A stretch of DNA of 64,000 nt from Negativicutes bacterium (GTDB lineage: Bacteria; Bacillota; Negativicutes; Anaeromusales; Anaeromusaceae). Below, piece after piece: positions 36,146-45,006 of this stretch (the stretch's first letter is position 1; each line of letters begins with the position of its first letter). Made by a program: the position numbers and the translations under genes. The notes below the pieces were generated by a model. The model saw only the letters and a program-made list of their open reading frames with translations. It made no database searches and was not told the DNA's origin. Location: positions 1-64,000 of the forward strand of contig SAAJ01000005.1 in NCBI GenBank assembly GCA_009929485.1. Reading direction: 5' to 3'.

Positions 36146-36173
36146 AGCTTCTATGCAAATAGGAGCTTTTTTT
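36146..36173 (+). terminator. terminator after the response regulator gene
   Basis: AGCTTCTAT (36146-36154) and ATAGGAGCT (36159-36167) form a stem with one mismatch, followed by seven T. Confidence 0.8.
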
Positions 36174-36259
36174 ATTGTGGTATACGTTGTTCTTTTATAT
36201 GCATTTTCGCCGTTGGCACAATAAGGTTATTTAACAGTTGGGAAATAAATAGTAATTTT

Positions 36260-37717
36260 CTATATATGGATTTTTTCTTGAGAATTCATGGAGTAGCCGT
36301 CGCGAAAGGATACATGATTAGGATCGACGCTAGTATCCTTACTTTCGACTTGTTTAAGCTGTTTCACAGCGCCGTAGGATGTCGTTAGAGAGAGGCCCTT
36401 GCTGTTGCCAGATAGAATCCACAGGGTTTTATAGCCTTTAGGCTGGATCTGCAGAGCTTTTTCACCTTGGCCGTCCGTAAAATAGATGAGAAAGTTGATG
36501 TTGTGACGATTGGCATAGTCAAAGACTGGGGTAAAGCGCGTAGCACCACGGATTTTTAGCCGTTCTTTAAGGTCTTTGGCTGTTTTTACGGGGGATATGC
36601 GGCGAATTTCATCATCACATTCGATTACGGTGATTTCATGCTTGTAGTTTTTGACAATGCCAAAGACTTCTTGCATGGCCTGCTGAAATTCTTCGTCGCT
36701 AATACTGCCGCTCATATCAAGAGCTACGGCGATTTTAGCCTTATAACTTCTCAGTTCACCCCGCAAGTCCAAGCGGTCTGGTTGTCGGCGGTTGCGGCGG
36801 GCTGTCGTTTTTTGTCTCGCACTAGCTACTGTTCCCAAGACCTGCTTGAGGTACAAGTTCCAGGGAAGTTCGCTTTTATGGGCGGCGAGAGCCTCTAGCA
36901 TACTGAGGATATAAGCAGGGGGCGTGCCTTTTTTGGCCTGAAACGCCATCTTTTCGGTAATTTCTAAAAAAGTTTTCGCGTCAGTCTTGCTGGATTCTTG
37001 CCAGAGATCGTGGGTTCGCTCAATTTCGTACTTTGTTTCTACAGCCTCGTCAATGCGGCTGTCATCAAGGGCGCCGTCATCATCGGTAGCGAGCAAATTA
37101 ATAGCCGCCTGGATTTTCCCGGCGTAATATTCAAAGGTTTCAAAGGGGAGAAGCTGCAACTGATAATAAGAATTGGCCCAGGCTAGTGTTGTCGCGTAAG
37201 GCGGCAGATAATCAAGATACGTATTGACGACAATATCCATGGCCATATTTGTGGCGAGTGTACCGTACTGACTTTTGAGGTTTCTAGCTCGTAATAAATG
37301 AAGTGACAGCACATGAAGAATTTCATGCTTGATCGTGCTTTCCATTTGCTTTTTGGTGAGAGTTAGAAAAATGACGGGATTAAAGTACAAAACATAGTGA
37401 GGCGCTTTGAAATTGACGCCAGTGGGGCTAGACATGTCAAAACGGAGCTCTCGCTCCATTTGAAACAAAAAATAACCATAGAAATTATCCTGAGCGGCCA
37501 TGAGGCCGAGATTGACTTGATCGACCAGCTGAAAAAAGTTTTCCTTAAAGGTGGCCGGAATCGGAACTTTACGGGAAGCATCCTGTTTGCTGGAACGGAG
37601 AAATTCGGTAATGATTGTTTTGGCCTCGTCATAGAGGAGTTGCCGCTTTATGGCAAAGGGAGTTTTTTCAGCAGGGGGTATTGAAAGGGCGTTTATTAAA
37701 TCAGCATGGAGATTCAT
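36260..37717 (-). CDS. DUF2201-type putative metallopeptidase with VWA-like domain
   Basis: About 485 residues. The N-terminal domain has a zinc-protease-like motif HEILH (H131, E132, H135 from ATG 37717) in STIKHEILHVLSLHLL. The C-terminal domain starts at about residue 340 (KIAVALDMSGSISDEEFQQA) and carries the DxSGS metal-ion-dependent adhesion motif of VWA proteins. This pairing is known in genes next to MoxR ATPases, with an unproven chaperone or maturation role. ATG 37717 has an AGGTGA site. A GTG at 37726 would overlap the previous stop as GTGA, so it is the alternative start. It is the last gene of the three-gene operon. Confidence 0.85.
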   Translation of the reverse strand: MNLHADLINALSIPPAEKTPFAIKRQLLYDEAKTIITEFLRSSKQDASRKVPIPATFKENFFQLVDQVNLGLMAAQDNFYGYFLFQMERELRFDMSSPTGVNFKAPHYVLYFNPVIFLTLTKKQMESTIKHEILHVLSLHLLRARNLKSQYGTLATNMAMDIVVNTYLDYLPPYATTLAWANSYYQLQLLPFETFEYYAGKIQAAINLLATDDDGALDDSRIDEAVETKYEIERTHDLWQESSKTDAKTFLEITEKMAFQAKKGTPPAYILSMLEALAAHKSELPWNLYLKQVLGTVASARQKTTARRNRRQPDRLDLRGELRSYKAKIAVALDMSGSISDEEFQQAMQEVFGIVKNYKHEITVIECDDEIRRISPVKTAKDLKERLKIRGATRFTPVFDYANRHNINFLIYFTDGQGEKALQIQPKGYKTLWILSGNSKGLSLTTSYGAVKQLKQVESKDTSVDPNHVSFRDGYSMNSQEKIHI

Positions 37718-37722
37718 TGCTA

Positions 37723-38811
37723 TCACCTGCTTGAGCGGTAGGTCGCAAAATAGGCTTCGACGAAAGCATCGTCAGCGAGTGCCGCTGCATAGGTTTGTTC
37801 ATAATTTTGTTTCATATCCTTCATGAGCCCGATCATTAAGTCGGCAGGGCAAGCCTGTAAAAAATCAATCAGGCGGCTGACTAGCCGGGAGGTTTCGTTC
37901 GAGTCATGGTTTATCTGGGTTTCCAGGTGTTTGAGGATGTTTTTCGCTGCGAGGTAGAGTCTGGTATGGCTTTCTGCTTTAATCCGCTGGCGAGCTGCGT
38001 CAGATAAAGCTGTGCCAGAAAAAATGTCTTCATAGGTAAGGAGCGGCTCATAGTTTGATTCAACAAAGCTGACAAATTCTTCGGCAATGAGTCGGCCTAC
38101 ATTACCGCGAATCACATTCAGGAGGACGGAACGGGAAATCGAAGCGGCGTTTTCCTGGTAGATCTTATAAATACTAGAGATTCGTTCATAGCTTCTAGGG
38201 GTGGCTCGTAGGTCTGACTCGTTAGTTTTATGCAGGTATTCAGGGAAAGTAGCAATAAATTCAATGACTTTTGTTTCAAGCCCGGCTTCTGCCGCCCAGT
38301 CGAGCCACTGGTGGTAATCGGGCTCCATATAGAGCCATACAAAGCGATTTTCCTGGGCGGCGTCCATATCAACGACTTGGTAGTCATACTCGGCGCCGTA
38401 TTTGCCGGAGGGATTCATGGCTGCCAGAATTTTTACAGTTGGCGGCAGAGTAAAGCCGTTAATTTCGCGGTTTAAAATCAAATTCATCAATTCCTGCTGC
38501 ACGGCATGTTCACAGCGATTGATTTCATCAATGAATAAAAGGACGGTTTCGCCCTGCGCGGCTGCTTTTTCTAACTCTTTTAATTTATGATGGACGGCAT
38601 AGACGGTTGTATTGTCTTTCACCGTAGGCAGGCCGCCGATTTCGCCTTCTTTTAAGAGGTTGGCGTCAATGGTGATGAGACTCCAGTTTTTTTGGCGGGC
38701 TAGTTCTTTAGCTAAATCGGTCTTGCCAATGCCGCTTTCACCGACAATGAGAGGTACGGTTTCGGTTGCAAGCACTAAATCAGCGCTTGTTAAGGTATCG
38801 ATAAAATTCAC
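37723..38811 (-). CDS. MoxR-type AAA+ ATPase
   Basis: A 362-residue AAA+ ATPase. Walker A VGESGIGKTDLAK is at about 23-35. Walker B LLFIDEINRCE is near 92-102. Sensor 1 (KILAAMNPSGKYGAE) and an arginine-rich region (RATPRSYERI) follow. MoxR ATPases work as chaperones with VWA-domain partners. The adjacent VWA/metallopeptidase gene, overlapping or within 5 bases downstream, is the expected partner. The long C-terminal helical part after residue 230 is not assigned. The ribosome site (AGGAGGAACTTCTG, before the start) is strong. Confidence 0.9.
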   Translation of the reverse strand: MNFIDTLTSADLVLATETVPLIVGESGIGKTDLAKELARQKNWSLITIDANLLKEGEIGGLPTVKDNTTVYAVHHKLKELEKAAAQGETVLLFIDEINRCEHAVQQELMNLILNREINGFTLPPTVKILAAMNPSGKYGAEYDYQVVDMDAAQENRFVWLYMEPDYHQWLDWAAEAGLETKVIEFIATFPEYLHKTNESDLRATPRSYERISSIYKIYQENAASISRSVLLNVIRGNVGRLIAEEFVSFVESNYEPLLTYEDIFSGTALSDAARQRIKAESHTRLYLAAKNILKHLETQINHDSNETSRLVSRLIDFLQACPADLMIGLMKDMKQNYEQTYAAALADDAFVEAYFATYRSSR

Positions 38812-38822
38812 AGAAGTTCCTC

Positions 38823-39626
38823 CTAAAGTAACTTGAGTTTTTCATCTACTGCAATTCGCTTTGCTGTTCGACTGCCATACTGGTCAAGCAGCCGGAGTCT
38901 GTCGATTGCCATAATAGGACTTTGCTTGTCAATGGTGCTGTACGTTAAAAAATCTCTTACGTATTTTTCGGCAACCGTTTCTTTGGCAAGCTCTATTTGT
39001 AAGACTTGCTGCAATTCGTCTACAGAGATTTCCTTCATAACGAGTTTAATAACGAGAAAATTGATGGCGAGAAATTCTAGAATTTTGGCTTTCGTAAGAT
39101 CATTAATCCATTGAAGGGCCCGTTCATTTTGAAGGATCGCAAGTCGTTCCGCTTGGGTCGTAGGAGCTTTGATATAGCGCAGCGCTTCGTAGCTATGCTG
39201 GATGGCCGCTAACTGGACTGGTTCACTTGGCTCTTTGATAAATTTGAGGGCGTCGTAATTCTTGCTTACCGCCAGCCGTTGTAAGGATTCACTGGGGTTT
39301 TTTACATACTTAATCGCCCAGCCGGATTGGTTGAGAGCCTGCTTAATAGCTAGTTCTGAAGGGCTTTTCAGATATTCTAAGTTTGTCCAACTAGCCATAA
39401 TCGCTTTTTGCATCATTTCCTCGGTAGGATTTTCAATATATTCGATAGCGCGGCTATTGTTTGCGAAAGCGGCTTGCTTCATTGCTTTCGTTGGATTTTT
39501 AATATGTTTTAACATGAGGCCGTTTTTGTTGACGGCAAGCAGCTTCATCTCATCTGTTGGATTCGAGATCGAAGTGATGGCATGGGGATTTTGACGGATT
39601 AATTCCATAAAAGTTGTATTTTCCAT
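38823..39626 (-). CDS. alpha-helical repeat protein (DUF4116-like repeats)
   Basis: A 267-residue protein built of about seven tandem repeats of roughly 23 residues between residues 12 and 175. Each follows the pattern (A/L)xxIxxPxExxxxxAxxxx, for example ALKFIKEPSEPVQLAAIQHS then YEALRYIKAP. Such repeats form a helical solenoid that usually binds other proteins or peptides. The C-terminal 90 residues differ and are unassigned. There is no signal peptide. It starts the operon, and the MoxR gene begins 11 bases after its stop. A role as recognition subunit or substrate adaptor of the ATPase/VWA pair is inference. Confidence 0.75.
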   Translation of the reverse strand: MENTTFMELIRQNPHAITSISNPTDEMKLLAVNKNGLMLKHIKNPTKAMKQAAFANNSRAIEYIENPTEEMMQKAIMASWTNLEYLKSPSELAIKQALNQSGWAIKYVKNPSESLQRLAVSKNYDALKFIKEPSEPVQLAAIQHSYEALRYIKAPTTQAERLAILQNERALQWINDLTKAKILEFLAINFLVIKLVMKEISVDELQQVLQIELAKETVAEKYVRDFLTYSTIDKQSPIMAIDRLRLLDQYGSRTAKRIAVDEKLKLL

Positions 39627-39928
39627 AGTTGCTTTTCCTTTAATTTACATGCTTGCTATTTTAATTATTACTTACGATTTTCTATTAAAACTAAATCAAA
39701 TTTATTATAGCATGTTCAATTAACAGGGTCTATTGTAGAACTTGAGCCGGTGCAAAGGTTGCGTCGGATTTTGTGCAATTTAAAGGGAGACTGCATTTAA
39801 GCAAAAAGACGAGGGAGGCCTTTGCCAGTCTAGGGAAAGAGTGAAGGGCGGCGCTACGACAGAGAAAACTACAAGAACAGTAAAACGCCTTTAGAGAAAC
39901 ATTCTCTAAAGGCGTTTGTTCAGACTCT
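39627..39928. other. intergenic region with terminator
   Basis: CGCCTTTAGAGAA (39886-39898) and CATTCTCTAAAGGCG (39900-39914) give a 13-bp stem with an ACA loop. It is flanked by AAAA on the left and TTTGTT on the right, so it can terminate arsR on the minus strand. The remainder (39627-39885) is AT-rich next to the repeat-protein start and shows no gene. It presumably carries the operon promoter, but no clear hexamers are seen. Confidence 0.6.
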
Positions 39929-40246
39929 TTAAAAACGCTTTAACAGTGCTTGACTTTGGGTTATCTGCTCTTTTAAAGCATCTTCTACGGCTGTGATGAT
40001 TTTATGGGTAGTAGGATTTTTCAACCAGTACAATACGCTCGTTCCTTCGCTTTTTGAGTCAACAATTCCTTGCTTTTTTAGTACGTTCAAATGTTGGGAC
40101 AAGTTTGACTGCTCTATGTTGAGCTTGGCTGCAATATCTTTTACATAGTGATCCTGTTCGACTAAAATTTTTATTATTTTGATTCGGCTAGGATGAGACA
40201 TTGCTTTAAGATAATTTGCTGTCATAGTAGCTATGGCTTTTTCCAT
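39929..40246 (-). CDS. ArsR family metalloregulator-like repressor
   Basis: A 105-residue ArsR-type winged helix protein: YLKAMSHPSRIKIIKILVEQ, YVKDIAAKLNIEQSNLSQHL with recognition helix, then GIVDSKSEGTSVLYWLKNPT. There is no CxC in the ELCVC position and no Cys at all, so it is not a classical arsenic or cadmium sensor. It may sense another ligand or have a C-terminal site. The start lies near an inverted repeat that probably is its own operator. It is divergent from the serine hydrolase gene. Confidence 0.85.
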   Translation of the reverse strand: MEKAIATMTANYLKAMSHPSRIKIIKILVEQDHYVKDIAAKLNIEQSNLSQHLNVLKKQGIVDSKSEGTSVLYWLKNPTTHKIITAVEDALKEQITQSQALLKRF

Positions 40247-40263
40247 AAAATATCCCTCCTTGT

Positions 40264-40293
40264 CATAGTCATTGCATCGTTATGGAGACTATG
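40264..40293. promoter_or_regulatory. inverted repeat operator upstream of arsR
   Basis: CATAGTC (40264-40270) and GACTATG (40287-40293) are perfect inverted copies with a 16-base spacer, ending 18-47 bases before the arsR start. This is the usual place for autorepression. Confidence 0.5.
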
Positions 40294-40498
40294 TAAAATA
40301 ATGAAAGCTATTATCACTATTATTTTATTATTAGTATCGAATGAAATCAATTTAAAAGTATGTTAACTTACGAAATTGTTATACTCTTCTAGTGAAGTTG
40401 TTGTGCCAGGACGCAATTTTTTCATGTTAGCAGGAGCTTGTGGTTATGTGCAGGAATAACTAGAATTATATAAGAAATTCAAGTAGAGGAGCTGTGTC

Positions 40499-42511
40499 AT
40501 GAAACAGTTGGCCAAAGTCATCGGTAGCTTTATTTGCTTTTTACTGGTATTGTCCCCTGTGGCGTTGTGTCAAATGCAGGCCGGCAGCGAGCCCGCGCAG
40601 GCAGCGGCAGTGGCACGCGGCGCCATTTGGAAAGAAATCACCTCTGGTCATGCTGGAAGCGCTACCGTAGCGATCACGGACAGCGGCAGGACTGTGTATG
40701 CCGAAGGCTTTGGCATGGCAGACAGAGAGCAAAGCATTCCTGTTGAGCGCGACACTTTGTTTAATATAGGTTCCGTTAGCAAGGTCTACTGCGCGATGGC
40801 TGTTATGCTGCTTGTCGACGAGGGCAAGGTTGAGCTGGATCAGCCTGTGACCGCCTATTTGCCGGGATTTACGATGGAGGATATGCGATACAAGGATATC
40901 ACCGTCAGAATGCTTTTGAATCATTCCTCCGGTTTACCGGGCACAAATTATGTTAATTCTTACGGCTTTGCTTATAACGACAATTTTTATCAGGAAACGC
41001 TGGGAATTTTGGCGCAATCGCAGTTAAAGCATAAGCCTGGTGAAATGGCTGTATATTGTAATGACGGCTTTACTCTTGCCGAGATGATTGTGGCCAAGTT
41101 GTCTGGCAGGTCTTATCGGGAATTTTTGGAGGAGCGGATTTTTAAACCATTGGCGCTCCGGAAAACCGATTTGGCTGTAGGCCAAAGGGATATAAGCGGG
41201 TTGACGGTAGCCCGGTATTATAATGGCGAAGGAGTGTCAGAACCGCTGGAAGTATTGTCTTTTTGGGCATCCGGCGGGCTTTCGACAAGCGCCGAAGAAC
41301 TGTGCCGTTTTGTGGATGTTTTTTCTGCTGAAGGGACTCAACTTTTATCACAAAGCTCTTTAGGAGAAATGCAAAAAAAGCAGCCAGCCCAGTTTTGGGG
41401 GAAACTTCGTCATCCTCAGATGAGTTTTGGTTTGGGTTGGGATATGGCAGAAATTCCAGACTATGAAAACAAAGGCATCCATGTATTGGGGAAAAGCGGT
41501 GGAACGGGGCATTATACGTCTATGGTGTATACGGTGCCGGATAAAAGAATTTCCGTTGCCGTGATTACTACTGGGAATAGTTCCGCGATGGAAATAGCGC
41601 GGAAGATCCTTGATGCGTATTTGGTGGAAAAGGGCTTGATGAAGGAAGAGGTTGCAAAAGTAAAGGTTCCGGTGAAAGCGCAGGCGCTGCCCGATACGTA
41701 TCAAGAATATGCCGGCTTCTATGTTGGCTCGGAGGGAGTTCTGTATAAGGTTGATTTAGACATTCCTAAAGGGAAGCTAATTGCGTATAGTCTGGAGAAT
41801 GGCGGAAAAAAAGAGATACTAGCGGCTGCTTATGGCAATTCTTATTTCCATACAGCAGATGACAGTGCGTACTACTTCGCGACCGTCGATGGCAGCCGCT
41901 ATTTTATTTCTTGCGGCCGCGTGGACGCTGTACTCTGGCAAAAAATCGAACCGCTCAAGGCCAGTGAGCGAGAAGTGCTTGCGGTGGACGTAGACGGGCA
42001 ACAGTGGCTGCGGCGAAATGTTAAAGCCTATGAAGGGCCGTTGTATGCTTCTACCCATGTTGTAACCTCGCGGCAGATCGAAAAATTGCCGGGCTATGTG
42101 GACTTTATGGGGCTAAAGCCGGTGCGCTCACCCTTATATGCGGGCTTGCCCGGCAAGGCGGTTCGCGATGCTACGGAACTCAAGTTAAACGAGAGCCGGA
42201 AGGCTGAGCTATGGTTGTCTGGCGGCTTGTATAGGAACGCGAAAGAAGCTGCGAAGGCGCAAGCAGGGAAGAATAAGATTGTTCTCGGCGCGCAAGGTTA
42301 CAATGAATGGCTGGTGTTGCCGCAAGCTGCGGTGCTTCATTTTGCAAAGCCGTCTCAAGGCAGGTTTATTGTGTTTTCGCCTTCCGGCAGTACTCTTTAT
42401 GACAGCATCGTAAAGCAAGGAGACATATTTGCTCCGGCAGGAAGCTTTGCGGAGCTGCTGGGCGAACCGGGAGACGTATTTGAGCTTGGCGTATCCTTAG
42501 TGGAACAGTAA
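40499..42511 (+). CDS. exported serine hydrolase (class C beta-lactamase/PBP-like)
   Basis: A 670-residue exported protein. The signal peptide is at 1-24. The active-site motifs of penicillin-recognising enzymes are S92-x2-K95 (IGSVSKVY), Y186-C-N188 (VYCNDGF) and KSGG near 331. The N-terminal hydrolase domain (40-380) is followed by two beta-rich regions of unknown function (about 395-670). The family includes esterases, D-aminopeptidases and penicillin-binding proteins, so the substrate is open. The paralogue lies convergently downstream. The ATG follows AGAGGAGC. Confidence 0.85.
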   Translation: MKQLAKVIGSFICFLLVLSPVALCQMQAGSEPAQAAAVARGAIWKEITSGHAGSATVAITDSGRTVYAEGFGMADREQSIPVERDTLFNIGSVSKVYCAMAVMLLVDEGKVELDQPVTAYLPGFTMEDMRYKDITVRMLLNHSSGLPGTNYVNSYGFAYNDNFYQETLGILAQSQLKHKPGEMAVYCNDGFTLAEMIVAKLSGRSYREFLEERIFKPLALRKTDLAVGQRDISGLTVARYYNGEGVSEPLEVLSFWASGGLSTSAEELCRFVDVFSAEGTQLLSQSSLGEMQKKQPAQFWGKLRHPQMSFGLGWDMAEIPDYENKGIHVLGKSGGTGHYTSMVYTVPDKRISVAVITTGNSSAMEIARKILDAYLVEKGLMKEEVAKVKVPVKAQALPDTYQEYAGFYVGSEGVLYKVDLDIPKGKLIAYSLENGGKKEILAAAYGNSYFHTADDSAYYFATVDGSRYFISCGRVDAVLWQKIEPLKASEREVLAVDVDGQQWLRRNVKAYEGPLYASTHVVTSRQIEKLPGYVDFMGLKPVRSPLYAGLPGKAVRDATELKLNESRKAELWLSGGLYRNAKEAAKAQAGKNKIVLGAQGYNEWLVLPQAAVLHFAKPSQGRFIVFSPSGSTLYDSIVKQGDIFAPAGSFAELLGEPGDVFELGVSLVEQ

Positions 42512-42521
42512 AGAGGGAAGA

Positions 42522-42569
42522 AGAAAGACCGTTAACGCTCTAAAGAGATATGCGTTAACGGTCTTTCTG
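42522..42569. terminator. bidirectional terminator between the serine hydrolase paralogues
   Basis: AGAAAGACCGTTAACGC (42522-42538) and GCGTTAACGGTCTTTCT (42552-42568) match perfectly over 17 bases, with T and A runs on the proper sides. It ends both convergent genes. Confidence 0.9.
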
Positions 42570-42598
42570 TAAATCCGCAGCGACGTGCGTGTTGTTTG

Positions 42599-44602
42599 TT
42601 ACTTGCTTGGAGCAGTTTGAAGCGTTAATTTAAAGGCATCCCCGACGGCGCCGGCGATTTCGACAAAGCTGCCGGAGGGGGTAAAAACATCGCCTGTATC
42701 TACGGCGCTGTCAAAAAGTACAGCGTTGTCCGGGGCGAAGACGATCATGCGGCCTTGCGTTGATTTTTCGCAGCGCAGGATGCTGTCAGTCACGATTTTA
42801 AACCACTGATTATAGCCGTTTGTATTCAGGGCATGGGTTGTCGTTCCAGGAGAAAGCAGGTCCGCCAGATCAGCGGGCATAAAGAGGGAGCCGCCGCTTC
42901 GCGCCCAAAATTGATTGTCTTTTTGAATTAAGTGGAGTTCGGTCAAATCGCGTGACGTTTGAATGGCCATGCCGGCAAAGGAAGGAGAAATGACCTTTTT
43001 TATGCCGCAAAAATCAATGTAGCCGGGCAGGTCCGGTAATACATGCGATTCTGTGATATGATCCGGCACAGAGGAAGTTCCTTCAAACGCTTTTACATTC
43101 CTGCGCAGCCACTTTTTCCCTTCAATGGGGATTTCCAGTTGTTGCGGCGTTTCGCAGGAAGCGAGTTTCTCCAGGTAGATGCCGTCTCCTTTAAAGGCAT
43201 CTACATATAGTACAAGATAGCTGGTTTTGTCGATTTCTTCGAAATAGAGTTTCCTTTCATCTTTGTAAAAAAAGCCATTGTTGTATACCGCGGATAGTGT
43301 TGGAGCTTTGGCGTTGTTATACAGCGTCATGACGCCGTTAGGCGCATCCAAGGAGACTTGAAATACTTCATTTCCATTCGCGTAGAACCCTTCAAAGCGC
43401 TTAAGGTCGAGCGGAATCGGTTGGGCTTTTACTGGCGGTGTTACGGGCTTTGCGGGCAGCTTCAGCAAGGCGTTAGATGCAAGATAGGCTTGCAGTACTT
43501 TGTCTGCAATAGGCAAAGCTCCGCCTGCTCTGCCGGTAGAAACGACAGCCACCGATATGCGCAGGTCCGGGGCCGTGAAGACTTGCGCCGTATAGGTGCT
43601 GCTATTGCCGCCTTTGCCTAAGACCTTAATTCCATTTGCTTTATAAGGTTCATACGTAGTGACATCCCAGCCGAGCCCCCAAGGTATGTCCGGACCGCGC
43701 AGCTTACCGCGGAACGAAGGGGGCTGTTCTTTCTTGATTTCCCCTAAGGAGGCAGCGGTGAGAATTTGCGGCCCTTTGCCGGAAAACGTATCGACAAAAC
43801 GGCATAAATCTTCCGCTGAAGAGGATAAACCGCCTGCCCCTAACAAAGATAAAACTTCAAGCGGTTCACTGAAAGCTTTTCCCGGAGGATAAAATTTGGC
43901 TATGTTTCCTCCAAGGGCCGGCTGCCTTTGGCCTACGCCTGCACCGGTATTATGCAAGGCCAATGGTTGAAACAGGCGCTCCTGCAGGAATTCGAGATAG
44001 GACTGTCCAGAGACGCGGGCAACGATCATTTCTGCTAAGGTAAAACCATCGTTACAGTAGATAGACCTTTCTCCTGGGCGGTGTTTTAACTGTGAGCTGG
44101 CCAAGGCGTCCAAAGTGTCTTTATAGACATCCTGGTTGAAGGCAAAGCCAAAGTTGTTTTCTCCGGTTGTGCCGGGCAAGCCGGAGGAGTGATTGAGAAG
44201 CATTCTAACGGTGATATCCTTATAGCGTTCGTCGACCATGGAAAAATCAGGCAGGTACTTGCTTGCCGGCGCGTCAAGGGCTACTTTTCCCTCGTCAACC
44301 AAGACCATAATGGCGGTGGCGACATAAATTTTACTGACGGAACCAATATCAAAGATGGTTTTTTTATTGACAGGTATGCTTTTTTCACGGTCAGCCATGC
44401 CAAAGCCTTCAGAATATACGACTTTTCCTTTATCCATAATCGCAATAGCGGCGCTGCCGATGGCTCCGGTGTTGAGGTCCTTCCAAATTTCTGTACGGGC
44501 AGTGGTGATTGTTTGGGTGGTAATGGTCCCGTTTGCAGATGCTGCCTGCACAAATAGGAGCAGCAGACATGCTAAGGAACAAAGTAGTCTAAGTACGCGC
44601 AT
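42599..44602 (-). CDS. exported serine hydrolase, paralogue of the convergent gene
   Basis: A 667-residue protein with a signal peptide (1-23) and the same domain plan as its neighbour. S88-x2-K91 (IGSVSKIY) and YCN (SIYCNDGFTLAEM) are kept. The third motif reads KGGNSSTYT instead of KSGG. By eye the two share long identical stretches (GFGMADRE, YKDITVRMLLNHSSGLPGT, YCNDGFTLAEMIVA), so they arose by duplication and inversion. The C-terminal beta regions also match in plan. Divergence in the third motif may mean altered substrate choice. Confidence 0.85.
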   Translation of the reverse strand: MRVLRLLCSLACLLLLFVQAASANGTITTQTITTARTEIWKDLNTGAIGSAAIAIMDKGKVVYSEGFGMADREKSIPVNKKTIFDIGSVSKIYVATAIMVLVDEGKVALDAPASKYLPDFSMVDERYKDITVRMLLNHSSGLPGTTGENNFGFAFNQDVYKDTLDALASSQLKHRPGERSIYCNDGFTLAEMIVARVSGQSYLEFLQERLFQPLALHNTGAGVGQRQPALGGNIAKFYPPGKAFSEPLEVLSLLGAGGLSSSAEDLCRFVDTFSGKGPQILTAASLGEIKKEQPPSFRGKLRGPDIPWGLGWDVTTYEPYKANGIKVLGKGGNSSTYTAQVFTAPDLRISVAVVSTGRAGGALPIADKVLQAYLASNALLKLPAKPVTPPVKAQPIPLDLKRFEGFYANGNEVFQVSLDAPNGVMTLYNNAKAPTLSAVYNNGFFYKDERKLYFEEIDKTSYLVLYVDAFKGDGIYLEKLASCETPQQLEIPIEGKKWLRRNVKAFEGTSSVPDHITESHVLPDLPGYIDFCGIKKVISPSFAGMAIQTSRDLTELHLIQKDNQFWARSGGSLFMPADLADLLSPGTTTHALNTNGYNQWFKIVTDSILRCEKSTQGRMIVFAPDNAVLFDSAVDTGDVFTPSGSFVEIAGAVGDAFKLTLQTAPSK

Positions 44603-44831
44603 CTTTTTTGGCCTCCCTTTTTATACGGTTTTAGTGGAAATTTGGTACTTGCTTCCAATTCTTATAAAGTTCCCTAGGGGGATAATAGTTCCTCTTTTTG
44701 AACGGAAAATTTCTTTTTGGTTCGAAACCATTCCTTTCATTTATGGTAAGTGTATTTTGATGTTGACGCAGGAATTTCAGGAAAGAAAAAAGAATTAAAC
44801 AATAATTACAATCGACTTATCACAGATACAT

Positions 44832-44954
44832 GGAGCTACCTTATTGTTCTAGCGCATATAAGCTGTAACTGCTTAAAGGGAGTAGCTTGGCCATTGTAGA
44901 TGATACGTAGTAAACAAGAACTTGCCGGCAAGCTATTAAAGGCAAGTTCTTCTT
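44832..44954 (+). promoter_or_regulatory. leader with intrinsic terminator before the GGDEF/EAL gene
   Basis: Between two divergent genes, on the side of the plus-strand gene, AAGAACTTGCC (44916-44926) pairs with GGCAAGTTCTT (44941-44951), followed by CTTTTTT. Upstream a second hairpin is possible (AGCTAC near 44832 with GTAGCT near 44882). No plus-strand gene ends here, so the terminator must act on a leader or a small RNA. It does not match the c-di-GMP-I motif as I know it. Confidence 0.5.
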
Positions 44955-45006
44955 TTTTATAATGACAGATAATCCAAATAGCGACGGCATAGTGGAGAGG
45001 ATACGT

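Noticed and set aside
44832-44954. c-di-GMP-I riboswitch before the GGDEF/EAL gene
   Set aside because: The conserved GGUCACGCACAGGGCAAACC-type core and the GNRA tetraloop receptor pattern are not present.
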